Below, in pieces: positions 1 to 5,467 of a stretch of DNA of 7,497 nucleotides. The DNA comes from an uncultured Eubacteriales bacterium (GTDB taxonomy: Bacteria; Bacillota; Clostridia; Oscillospirales; Oscillospiraceae). The stretch lies in assembly GCA_900554855.1 (NCBI GenBank), contig USIZ01000059.1:1-7497 (forward strand). The letters are read 5' to 3'. Made by a program: the position numbers and the translations under genes. Positions within the stretch are counted from its first letter, which is position 1; every line of letters begins with the position of its first letter. The notes beneath the pieces are model-generated. The model ran no database searches and had not been told where the DNA came from. It saw nothing but the letters and a program-made list of their open reading frames with translations.

Positions 1-237
1 CGCCTCGCTGAAGTTGAATACATAGTGGGGAATGCCCAGCCGGTAGGCCACCCGCCGGGCATCTTCCACGTCGCTGAGGGAGCAGCAGGTGGACTCCAGC
101 TCCTCCCCCACCGCCTCGTTGTCAAAGAGCTTCATGGTGGCCCCGGTCACGGCAAAGCCCTGCTGCTGGAGCAGGTAGGCGGCCACGCTGCTGTCCACGC
201 CGCCGCTCATGCCCACCAGAACGGAGTTGTCACTCAT
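1..237 (-). CDS. mnmA: tRNA-specific 2-thiouridylase MnmA, N-terminal part (runs off the left edge)
   Basis: Only the first 79 codons are in the window; the rest lies to the left. MnmA (TrmU) uses ATP and sulfur relayed by a cysteine desulfurase to 2-thiolate U34 in the wobble position of tRNA-Lys, -Glu and -Gln, in the cytosol. The sequence shows the PP-loop ATP pyrophosphatase motif GMSGGVDSSVAA at residues 9-20, the TMKLFDNE segment at 34-41 and the Bacillota-typical CCSLSDVEDARRVA at 51-64, followed by LGIPHYVFNFSE. The catalytic cysteines expected further on are outside the window. The ATG at 237-235 fits the family, whose members start a few residues before the PP-loop. It overlaps the 3' end of pepT by 8 nt, and a GGAG sits about 13 nt upstream inside pepT, so translation is probably coupled. 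The family is certain from the motifs. Completeness cannot be judged. Confidence 0.93.
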   Translation of the reverse strand, partial: MSDNSVLVGMSGGVDSSVAAYLLQQQGFAVTGATMKLFDNEAVGEELESTCCSLSDVEDARRVAYRLGIPHYVFNFSEA

Positions 238-1447
238 GGGCAGTCACCAGCTCCACCAGCACCTCCACCATTTTCTTCATGTCCTCCACACAGGCAAACT
301 CATAGACGCCGTGGAAGTTCTCGCCGCCGGTGGACAGATTGGGGCAGGGCAAACCCTCCCAGCTCAGCCGTGCGCCGTCGGTTCCGCCCCGGATGGGCAC
401 GGTTCTGGGCTCCACGCCCTTGGCCCGGAAGGCGGCAAGCGCCCGGTCAATGAGGTGCATATGCGGTTCGATCTTCTCACGCATATTGTAGTAGCTGTCC
501 TTGAGCACCAGCTCAAAGGTGCCCGCGCCGTACACACCGTTCAGATAGTCGGTCAAATTGCGCAGAAATTCCTTACGGCTCTCAAACTTTGCCCGGTCAT
601 GGTCGCGGATGATAAGGTTCACATAGGCGTTCTCCTCCACGGCCTGGCAGTAGTTGACGTGGTAGAAGCCCTCGTAGCCCTCGGTGTGGGCGGGAGTCTC
701 CGCCGGGGGCAGAAGGGAGATGAACTCGGCGGCCAGCAGAACGGCGTTTTTCATAATATTTTTGGCGCTGCCCGGGTGGATGTTGCGGCCATGGATCTTC
801 ACCCCCGCATTGGCTGCGTTGAAGTTCTCGTACTCCACCTCGCCCAGGGTGCCGCCGTCCACGGTGAAGGCGTAGTCGGCGTGGAAGCGGGGATGATCGA
901 AGTGATCCGCGCCGCTGCCGATCTCCTCGTCAGGGGTAAAGGCGATGGAGATCGGCCCATGGGGAAGCTCCGGATGAGCGATGAGGTGCTCCACCGCAGT
1001 CATGATCTCCGCCACACCGGCCTTGTCGTCCGCGCCCAGCAGAGTGGTTCCGTCGGTAACGATGAGGCTTTTGCCCGTGTAGCGCGCCAGAACGGGAAAG
1101 TCGGCCGCCCGCATGACGATGTGCTCCACCTCGTTGAGGACGATGTCGCCGCCGGCATAGGCGATCTGGCGGGGCGTCACGTTTTCACCGGAGGCATCGG
1201 GGGAGGTGTCCATGTGGGCGATCAGACCATAGGTCTTGTCGTTCTCATGGCCCGGCGTGGCGCTCAGATGGCCATAGACCCGGCCGAACTCGTCCACCAC
1301 AGCGTCGCCGATCCCCAGCTCCTTCAGCTCCTCGCACAGGGCATGGGCCAGCACCAGCTGATTTTTGGTACTCGGAACGGCCTCGGAACGCTCATCGGAG
1401 GCGGTGGAAAAAGAAACATAGTGCAGAAAACGGTCGATTACATTCAT
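230..1447 (-). CDS. pepT: peptidase T (tripeptide aminopeptidase, M20 family)
   Basis: This is a 405-residue cytosolic di-zinc aminopeptidase that removes the N-terminal residue from tripeptides, completing peptide breakdown. The length matches the family (about 405-410). Visible landmarks are HMDTSP at 78-83 (metal ligand H78, catalytic-type D80), GADDKAG at 138-144 (bridging D140), PDEEIGSGADHFD at 172-184 (general-base and metal-ligand glutamates at 174-175), VDGG at 196-199, the dimerisation-domain stretch with NIHPGSAKN at 222-230, RGGTDGARLS at 353-362 and STGGENFHG at 372-380 (final ligand H379). All metal and catalytic residues are present, so it should be active. The ATG at 1447-1445 is preceded by AGAGGG (1456-1461) with 8-nt spacing. 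It is the first gene of a leftward unit that continues into mnmA. The alternative, another M20 peptidase such as PepD or DapE, is unlikely because these motifs are PepT-specific. Confidence 0.96.
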   Translation of the reverse strand: MNVIDRFLHYVSFSTASDERSEAVPSTKNQLVLAHALCEELKELGIGDAVVDEFGRVYGHLSATPGHENDKTYGLIAHMDTSPDASGENVTPRQIAYAGGDIVLNEVEHIVMRAADFPVLARYTGKSLIVTDGTTLLGADDKAGVAEIMTAVEHLIAHPELPHGPISIAFTPDEEIGSGADHFDHPRFHADYAFTVDGGTLGEVEYENFNAANAGVKIHGRNIHPGSAKNIMKNAVLLAAEFISLLPPAETPAHTEGYEGFYHVNYCQAVEENAYVNLIIRDHDRAKFESRKEFLRNLTDYLNGVYGAGTFELVLKDSYYNMREKIEPHMHLIDRALAAFRAKGVEPRTVPIRGGTDGARLSWEGLPCPNLSTGGENFHGVYEFACVEDMKKMVEVLVELVTAHE

Positions 1448-1473
1448 TTTAAAAACCCTCTTTATAAAAGTAG

Positions 1474-1502
1474 TTGACGCATCGCGCGGAAACGGGTAAA
1501 CT
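1474..1502 (+). promoter_or_regulatory. sigma-A-type promoter for the alpha/beta hydrolase-fbp unit
   Basis: A -35 hexamer TTGACG (1474-1479, 5 of 6 to consensus) is separated by 17 bp from a -10 hexamer TAAACT (1497-1502, 4 of 6 to TATAAT). Transcription would begin near 1509, leaving a leader of about 42 nt that contains the Shine-Dalgarno AAAAGGAG (1533-1540) ahead of the ATG at 1551. Sequence match only; there is no transcript evidence. Confidence 0.6.
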
Positions 1503-1530
1503 GTAGGTAAATCATACGAAATATTTTACC
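1495..1530. repeat. three GGTAAA boxes in the divergent promoter region
   Basis: GGTAAA occurs at 1495-1500 and 1506-1511 as direct repeats with starts exactly 11 bp apart (one helical turn), and as the inverted copy TTTACC at 1525-1530. The first copy overlaps the rightward -10 and the inverted copy overlaps the candidate leftward -10. This arrangement could be an operator controlling both directions. The repeats are plain in the sequence; the regulatory role and the identity of any regulator are inference. Confidence 0.35.
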
Positions 1531-1551
1531 ACAAAAGGAGCGATTTTTCCA
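1523..1551 (-). promoter_or_regulatory. candidate promoter for pepT-mnmA
   Basis: On the minus strand, TGGAAA (1546-1551, 4 of 6 to TTGACA) lies 17 bp from TAAAAT (1523-1528, 5 of 6 to TATAAT). The -10 is preceded by TGG, which gives the extended -10 form TGnTAAAAT. Transcription would start near 1516 and run left to pepT. A second possible -10, TATGAT at 1511-1516, has no convincing -35. The site overlaps the Shine-Dalgarno and start of the divergent hydrolase gene, so the two promoters face each other and their transcripts would overlap by a few bases. Confidence 0.4.
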
Positions 1552-2486
1552 TGTCTGTCAATCAGGAATTTCGTTTCCCCTCCGCAGACGGCGCCACGAC
1601 CCTCTACGGCCGCACCTGGGCCCCGGATCACGGCGCACCTAAGGCAGTTCTCCAGCTGGTGCACGGCATCGCCGAGCACATTGGCCGCTATGACCGCTTT
1701 GCCCGCTTTATGTCCGACCACGGCTATCTGGTCTGCGCCGAGGATCATCTGGGCCACGGCAACACCCCCGAGAATGCCGAGGATCTGGGCTACACCGCCG
1801 ACAAGGACGGCTGGGTCAAAATGACCGACAACGTCCGCGCCCTGCACGAGCGCATCGCGCCCCAATATCCCGGCATCCCCTATTTCATTCTCGGCCACTC
1901 CATGGGCAGCTTTCTGACCCGTAGCTATCTGATCCGCTACCCGGGCACCGTGGACGCCTGCGCCCTGCTGGGCACCGGCCAGCAGCCGGAGTCCGTGCTG
2001 AAGGCGGGGCTGGCCGCCTGCCGTCTGGAGCAGATCCGGCTAGGCAAACGGGGGCGCAGCAAGCTGCTGCAAAGCCTGTGTTTTGGCGCCTACAACAGCC
2101 AGTTCAAGCCCAACCGCACCGAATCGGACTGGGTGTGCTCCGTGGATGAGGTGGTGGATGCCTACATCGCCGACCCCTTCTGCCAGGTGATGCCCACCGT
2201 CACCCTGATGCGGGATATGCTCACCGGCATCCGCTTCAACCAGCAGGCGGAAAATCTGGCTAAAATGGACAAGACCACCCCGGTCTTTTTCCTCTCCGGC
2301 GACCAGGACCCGGTGGGCGGCAACGGCAAGGGCGTGCGCGCGGCCTACCAGTCCTTCCTGGACGCGGGGTGCAGTCATGTGCGCCTGAAGCTCTACCCCG
2401 GCGGACGCCACGAAATGCTGAACGAGCACAACTGGCAGGACGTCTATGACGAACTGCTCAGCTGGTTTGACCAACAGATCAAGTAA
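1551..2486 (+). CDS. alpha/beta hydrolase, lysophospholipase / monoglyceride lipase-like (Hydrolase_4 / S33 type)
   Basis: A 311-residue soluble serine hydrolase with no signal peptide or membrane segment, so it probably acts in the cytosol on monoacylglycerols, lysophospholipids or other acyl esters. The fold is shown by VHGIAEH (37-43, oxyanion loop), AEDHLGHG (63-70), the nucleophile elbow GHSMG (115-119, Ser117), the acid GDQDPVG (250-256, Asp253 by spacing) and the histidine motif GGRHEML (284-290, His287). The full catalytic triad is present. The cap region, with FKPNRTESDW at 185-194 and ADPFC at 207-211, is typical of Clostridia members annotated as lysophospholipase or alpha/beta hydrolase. 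The ATG at 1551 has AAAAGGAG 10 nt upstream and a promoter just before it. fbp follows 46 nt after the TAA with no terminator-like hairpin between, so the two are probably co-transcribed. The exact substrate cannot be read from sequence. Confidence 0.88.
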   Translation: MSVNQEFRFPSADGATTLYGRTWAPDHGAPKAVLQLVHGIAEHIGRYDRFARFMSDHGYLVCAEDHLGHGNTPENAEDLGYTADKDGWVKMTDNVRALHERIAPQYPGIPYFILGHSMGSFLTRSYLIRYPGTVDACALLGTGQQPESVLKAGLAACRLEQIRLGKRGRSKLLQSLCFGAYNSQFKPNRTESDWVCSVDEVVDAYIADPFCQVMPTVTLMRDMLTGIRFNQQAENLAKMDKTTPVFFLSGDQDPVGGNGKGVRAAYQSFLDAGCSHVRLKLYPGGRHEMLNEHNWQDVYDELLSWFDQQIK

Positions 2487-2532
2487 CCTACGGGCCGCTT
2501 CTGCGCGGCACAGAGAAGAGGAATTACAGCCA

Positions 2533-4482
2533 ATGCCTTCCAAAAAGCAAAATCTGGACTATCTGAAGCTGCTCGCTGAGCGCTATCCCAATGTGGAGTC
2601 CTCCGTCCGGGCGATTGTGGACATGAGCTCCATTCTGCGCCTGCCCAAGGGCACAGAATATTTTTTCAGTGACCTGCACGGTGAAAACGGCGCCTTTATC
2701 CAGCTGCTCCGCTCCGCCTCCGGCGTCATCCGCGACAAGATCGACACGGTGTACTCCTTCACCCTGTCGGAAAAAGAGCGCGACGAACTGGCCGCCCTCA
2801 TCGCCCACCCCCATACCTTCCTGTCCACCAAGCGCAAGGGCTGCGCCGAAGCCGACTACGAGGACTGGTCTGCGCTGGTGATTCACCGGCTGGTGCAGGT
2901 GCTGCGGGAGGTGGCCTCCAAGTATAACCGCCAGCGGGTGGCCGAGGTCATCAACCCCAAATTCGCCAACATCATCGACGACCTCATCACCCAGGATCCC
3001 ATGGTGTCCAACAAGGTGGGCTACTACAAGGAGCTCATCGACGCCTCCATCCGCTGCGGCATCGGGGACGCCCTCATCGTGTCCATCTGCCGGATGCTCC
3101 AGCAGATCGCCGTGGATCAGCTCCACATTCTGGGCGACATCTTTGACCGCGGTCCCCGGGCCGACCTCATTATGGAGGAACTTATGAGCCACCGCAGCGT
3201 GGACGTTCAGTGGGGCAATCACGACATCGAGTGGATCGGCGCAGTGGCCGGAAACCGGGTGTGTATGTTCTCCGTCCTGCGCATCGGCCTGAGCTACAAC
3301 AACTTTGACTGCCTGGAGGACGGCTACGGTATCAACCTGCGCCCCCTGTCCTCCTTCGCCGCCAAGGTGTATGCCAATGACGAGTGCAAGTACTTCAAGC
3401 CCCATATGCTGGATCTCAACCAGTATGACCCGGTGGACACGGCGCTGGCGGCCAAGATGCACAAGGCGGCGGCCATCATCATGTTCAAGCTGGAGGGTCA
3501 GCTCATCCGCCGCCGTCCGGACTACGGCATGGAGGGGCGGCTGCTGCTGGACAAAATGGATCTGGAGCGCGGCGTCATCACCATTGAGGGGAAGGAGTAC
3601 GCCCTGCGGGACACCAACTTCCCCACCGTCGATCCCGCCGACCCCTATCAGCTGACCGAGGCCGAGGAAGAGGTCGTGGAGGCCATTGCCGCCTCCTTCC
3701 AGCACGGCGAGCGCCTGCGCCGCCATGTGGACTATCTGGTGGCCAACGGCGGTATGTACAAGGCCTATAACGGAAATCTGCTTTTCCACGGCTGCATTCC
3801 CATGAATGCCGACGGCTCCTTCGCCGAGCTGGACGTGGAGGGAAAGTATTACTCCGGCAAGGCACTGCTGGACGCGCTGGATCAGCGGGTGCGCCGGGCC
3901 TATTACAGCGGAACGGACAGCGATACCGACTTCTACTGGTACCTCTGGGTCGGCGCCCGCTCCCCCCTGTTCGGCAAGGAGAAGGTCACCACTTTTGAGC
4001 GCTATTTCACCGAGGAGCCGGAGCTGCGCAACGAGCCGAAAAACGCCTACTACACCCTTATTGAGGAGCAGGCGACGGCGGAGCGCATCCTGAAGGAGTT
4101 CGGCCTGAATCCCGCGACCGGCCACATCATCAATGGCCATATGCCCGTCAAGGTGGGGGAAAGCCCCATCAAGGCCGGGGGCCGCGCCTTCGTCATCGAC
4201 GGCGGCATTGCCAAGTCCTACCGCCCCACCACCGGCATCGCGGGCTATACCCTCATCTATAACTCCACGGTCATCAAGCTGGCCGAGCACAAGCCCATTC
4301 TGGACGAGTCCGGCCGCCACGTCACCACCCAGACCATCACCCGGGTGGTGGAGACCATGCCCCATCAGATCATGATGGATGAGACGGACACCGGCCGGGA
4401 CTATCAGGAGAAGATCCGCCATCTGGAGGATCTGATCGCCCTGTACCGCAACGGTACCCTGCGCCAGCACTCGGACAACTGA
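2533..4482 (+). CDS. fbp: fructose-1,6-bisphosphatase, class III
   Basis: This enzyme hydrolyses fructose 1,6-bisphosphate to fructose 6-phosphate, the committed step of gluconeogenesis, in the cytosol. It is the Bacillota-specific class III type, related to calcineurin-like metallophosphatases and unlike class I or II FBPases. It has 649 residues, close to the roughly 640-670 usual for the class. Metal and catalytic motifs are FFSDLHGENGAF (44-55), HILGDIFDRGPRAD (198-211), QWGNHDIEWIGA (226-237), the FHGCIP loop (418-423), the NGHMPVK box (534-540) and GGRAFVIDGGIAKSYRPTTG (549-568). The reading frame is open further upstream to an ATG at 2446, but that extension overlaps the hydrolase gene by 41 nt and adds 29 residues unlike the family. 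The ATG at 2533 has AGAGG 11 nt upstream and begins with the usual MPSKKQNLDYLKLLAERYPN. It ends in TGA just before a strong terminator. Confidence 0.96.
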   Translation: MPSKKQNLDYLKLLAERYPNVESSVRAIVDMSSILRLPKGTEYFFSDLHGENGAFIQLLRSASGVIRDKIDTVYSFTLSEKERDELAALIAHPHTFLSTKRKGCAEADYEDWSALVIHRLVQVLREVASKYNRQRVAEVINPKFANIIDDLITQDPMVSNKVGYYKELIDASIRCGIGDALIVSICRMLQQIAVDQLHILGDIFDRGPRADLIMEELMSHRSVDVQWGNHDIEWIGAVAGNRVCMFSVLRIGLSYNNFDCLEDGYGINLRPLSSFAAKVYANDECKYFKPHMLDLNQYDPVDTALAAKMHKAAAIIMFKLEGQLIRRRPDYGMEGRLLLDKMDLERGVITIEGKEYALRDTNFPTVDPADPYQLTEAEEEVVEAIAASFQHGERLRRHVDYLVANGGMYKAYNGNLLFHGCIPMNADGSFAELDVEGKYYSGKALLDALDQRVRRAYYSGTDSDTDFYWYLWVGARSPLFGKEKVTTFERYFTEEPELRNEPKNAYYTLIEEQATAERILKEFGLNPATGHIINGHMPVKVGESPIKAGGRAFVIDGGIAKSYRPTTGIAGYTLIYNSTVIKLAEHKPILDESGRHVTTQTITRVVETMPHQIMMDETDTGRDYQEKIRHLEDLIALYRNGTLRQHSDN

Positions 4483-4499
4483 ATATCTGAGACGAGGTT

Positions 4500-4536
4500 C
4501 AGCCATAAAAGCACGCTTTTATGGCTGTTCTCTTTT
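4500..4536 (+). terminator. intrinsic terminator of the hydrolase-fbp unit
   Basis: Starting 17 nt after the fbp stop is a perfect 12-bp stem, CAGCCATAAAAG (4500-4511) with CTTTTATGGCTG (4516-4527), closed by the tetraloop CACG. It is followed by the T-rich tract TTCTCTTTT (4528-4536). Placement, stem and tail all fit Rho-independent termination of rightward transcription. Confidence 0.88.
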
Positions 4537-4538
4537 GG

Positions 4539-4577
4539 GGATGCTGACCGCAGCAATATCTCATTTTCAAAGCATCC
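4539..4577. repeat. inverted repeat in the convergent intergenic region
   Basis: GGATGCT (4539-4545) is repeated inverted as AGCATCC (4571-4577) with 25 bases between, and a smaller GCTG/CAGC pair lies within. The arms are short and the loop long, so a functional RNA structure is uncertain. The surrounding stretch 4483-4713 (231 bases) holds only the fbp terminator, this repeat, a short GCTTG/CAAGC repeat at 4619-4636 and the 4661-4694 palindrome. I see no gene in it. Confidence 0.3.
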
Positions 4578-4660
4578 GAAAAAACAAACATACGGGCGCA
4601 AATTGCAGCACCGTGATAGCTTGCAAAACTACAAGCGATCCTGCAAAGCGGCAAGAACAT

Positions 4661-4694
4661 GCCCCGTATTTGGGATCGAAATCAAATACGGGGC
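4661..4694 (-). terminator. 12-bp hairpin downstream of spoIIR, probable terminator
   Basis: GCCCCGTATTTG (4661-4672) and CAAATACGGGGC (4683-4694) form a perfect 12-bp stem with a 10-base loop. It lies about 20 bases past the spoIIR stop, where a terminator for the leftward unit is expected, and between two convergent genes. The weakness is the tail: the leftward strand continues ATGTTCTTG rather than a clean run of T, so it may terminate poorly or mainly protect the 3' end of the transcript. Confidence 0.5.
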
Positions 4695-4710
4695 TATTGT
4701 GATATCCTCC

Positions 4711-4738
4711 TTCTCAGGAATGTCTGCATTTCTGAGAG
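4711..4738. repeat. hairpin spanning the spoIIR stop codon
   Basis: On the plus strand, 4711-4722 pairs with 4727-4738 around the tetraloop TCTG (4723-4726), with ten Watson-Crick pairs and two G-T wobbles. On the minus strand, which is the spoIIR message, each wobble becomes an A-C mismatch, leaving a core of six plus four pairs. The structure covers the last codons and the TGA of spoIIR (4716-4714). The symmetry is visible; any function is a guess. Confidence 0.3.
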
Positions 4739-5337
4739 AGCTTGTCCCACAGCTCCAGGCATTTGAAGCGCAGGACATAGCCCTCATCCTCCTCTGCCAT
4801 CAGGCGCACGTCCTCACCAGACAGGCCGCCGGAGACGGCGGTGTCCTGCCACTCCGACGCGGCAGAGACGCAGAGGGCGGGAAAGACCACGCACCACCAG
4901 TTGCGGCCCTCCCCCGCGCCAATGGTCACCCGGAGCGCCCTGTAGTCCCCGGCGGGCAGGGCAAAGCCGTCATAGGTTTTCGTTGGGAAATGACTGGTAC
5001 CCAAGCTGGCCCTGACCGCGTAGTCATACCCCTTTTCCCTCACCACCGCCTGCCCGGCCCCGGCCAATTCCGCAAGGTGCGCACCCAACACCTGCTCTGC
5101 CGCACGCACATCGCTGACATTTTCCAGATACCCGGCGGCGCAGTCCAGAACCGCGTCCCGCACCTCCAGCTTAAGCGCCTGATCCGCGTCGGAGTCGGAA
5201 TTGGCCACCACATGGAGCCGCAGCAGCTTGCCGGATAAGCACTCCCGATAGCCGCCCAGCCATGAGCAGAACAGCGTCAGCGCCGCCGCCAGTACCAGCA
5301 GCGCGCACTCCCAGCGCCGCAGCGTTTTCGAGGGCAT
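4714..5337 (-). CDS. spoIIR: stage II sporulation protein R (SpoIIR)
   Basis: SpoIIR is made in the forespore under sigma F and acts outside that membrane to activate the SpoIIGA protease in the mother cell, which cleaves pro-sigma E. The protein (207 residues from this start, 224 in B. subtilis) has a short basic N terminus, one hydrophobic segment at about 11-29 (signal or anchor) and the diagnostic core: LRLHVVANSDSDADQALKLE from residue 39, FPTKTY at 117-122, LPAGDYRALRVTIG from 127 and NWWCVVFPALC at 146-156. The start is uncertain. The ATG at 5337-5335 puts the hydrophobic segment near the N terminus, as in the family, and marks where codon use turns GC-rich, but has only GGA upstream. 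The ATG at 5367-5365 adds ten residues rich in A/T codons and has a weak GGTG 7 nt upstream. An ATG at 5451 would place a large hairpin inside the gene and is unlikely. It lies downstream of ispE, a neighbourhood known in Clostridia. Confidence 0.92.
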   Translation of the reverse strand: MPSKTLRRWECALLVLAAALTLFCSWLGGYRECLSGKLLRLHVVANSDSDADQALKLEVRDAVLDCAAGYLENVSDVRAAEQVLGAHLAELAGAGQAVVREKGYDYAVRASLGTSHFPTKTYDGFALPAGDYRALRVTIGAGEGRNWWCVVFPALCVSAASEWQDTAVSGGLSGEDVRLMAEEDEGYVLRFKCLELWDKLSQKCRHS

Positions 5338-5370
5338 GGTTAAGTAATTCCATTGTTTTTTCCACATAAT

Positions 5371-5423
5371 AAAACACCGTCCCTTGCAGGTTTTTGACTT
5401 ACCTGCATTGTGGACGGTGTTTT
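5371..5423 (-). terminator. composite hairpin between ispE and spoIIR (terminator or leader element)
   Basis: An outer 12-bp perfect stem, AAAACACCGTCC (5371-5382 on the plus strand) with GGACGGTGTTTT (5412-5423), encloses an inner 7-bp stem, TGCAGGT (5385-5391) with ACCTGCA (5401-5407) and a 9-base loop. Read leftward, the direction of ispE and spoIIR, the 3' arm ends GTTTT and is followed by ATT and then the 5367 ATG. This is the A-stem-T form of an intrinsic terminator for the DUF1015-ispE unit, sitting directly in front of spoIIR. It could also be an attenuator. The pairing is certain; the activity is inferred. Confidence 0.5.
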
Positions 5424-5435
5424 GGAGTTTTATAC
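5406..5435 (-). promoter_or_regulatory. partial sigma-F-like promoter candidate for spoIIR
   Basis: On the minus strand, GTATA (5431-5435) matches the GYWTA -35 element of forespore sigma factors. After 15 bp comes GTCCACAATG (5406-5415), which matches the GGNRANANTW -10 at only four of its seven specified positions. The start point, near 5399, would fall in the loop of the hairpin above, so the resulting message would lack the 5' arms and leave the region before spoIIR unfolded. The match is incomplete and the call rests partly on knowing that spoIIR is sigma-F controlled in Bacillus. The same bases include TATAAA (5429-5434), a possible sigma-A -10 without a good -35. Confidence 0.25.
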
Positions 5436-5438
5436 AAG

Positions 5439-5456
5439 ATCCTGCGAACACAGGAT
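5439..5456 (-). repeat. small hairpin after ispE
   Basis: ATCCTG (5439-5444) pairs perfectly with CAGGAT (5451-5456) around six bases, 11 bases past the ispE stop. On the leftward strand it is followed by CTTGTATAAAAC, with no real T-run, so it is a weak terminator candidate at best, perhaps a 3'-end structure for the ispE message. Confidence 0.3.
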
Positions 5457-5467
5457 GTCAGAGCCGC

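Noticed and set aside
209..1477. A 422-codon open frame on the plus strand opposite pepT
   Set aside because: Same shadow effect: no recognisable domain, while the other strand encodes a complete PepT with every metal ligand.
1487..1500. A catabolite-response (cre)-like sequence GGAAACGGGTAAA in the divergent promoter region
   Set aside because: It departs from the cre consensus at three specified positions, including the conserved 3' C, so the match is too weak to call.
2494..2509. GCCGC/GCGGC hairpin between the hydrolase and fbp as a terminator
   Set aside because: Only 5 bp with a 6-base loop and no T-run follows; it is more likely incidental within an operon.
2446..2532. N-terminal extension of Fbp from an upstream ATG
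   Set aside because: It would overlap the hydrolase gene by 41 nt, and its 29 residues resemble nothing in the family. The ATG at 2533 has a purine-rich site and the typical class III start.
2524..4506. A 660-codon open frame on the minus strand opposite fbp
   Set aside because: It mirrors the strongly coded fbp. Its translation is a low-complexity mix of G, V, H, L and D with no family motif, as expected from the complement of GC-rich codons. fbp motifs are unambiguous.
4603..5238. A plus-strand open frame of 211 codons across the convergent gap and spoIIR
   Set aside because: It runs through the 4661-4694 palindrome and then antisense to the conserved spoIIR core, has no ribosome-binding site and no domain resemblance.
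5338..5451. Longer SpoIIR N terminus starting at 5451
   Set aside because: The added residues would be encoded by the 5371-5423 hairpin and AT-rich leader, and do not look like a SpoIIR N terminus.
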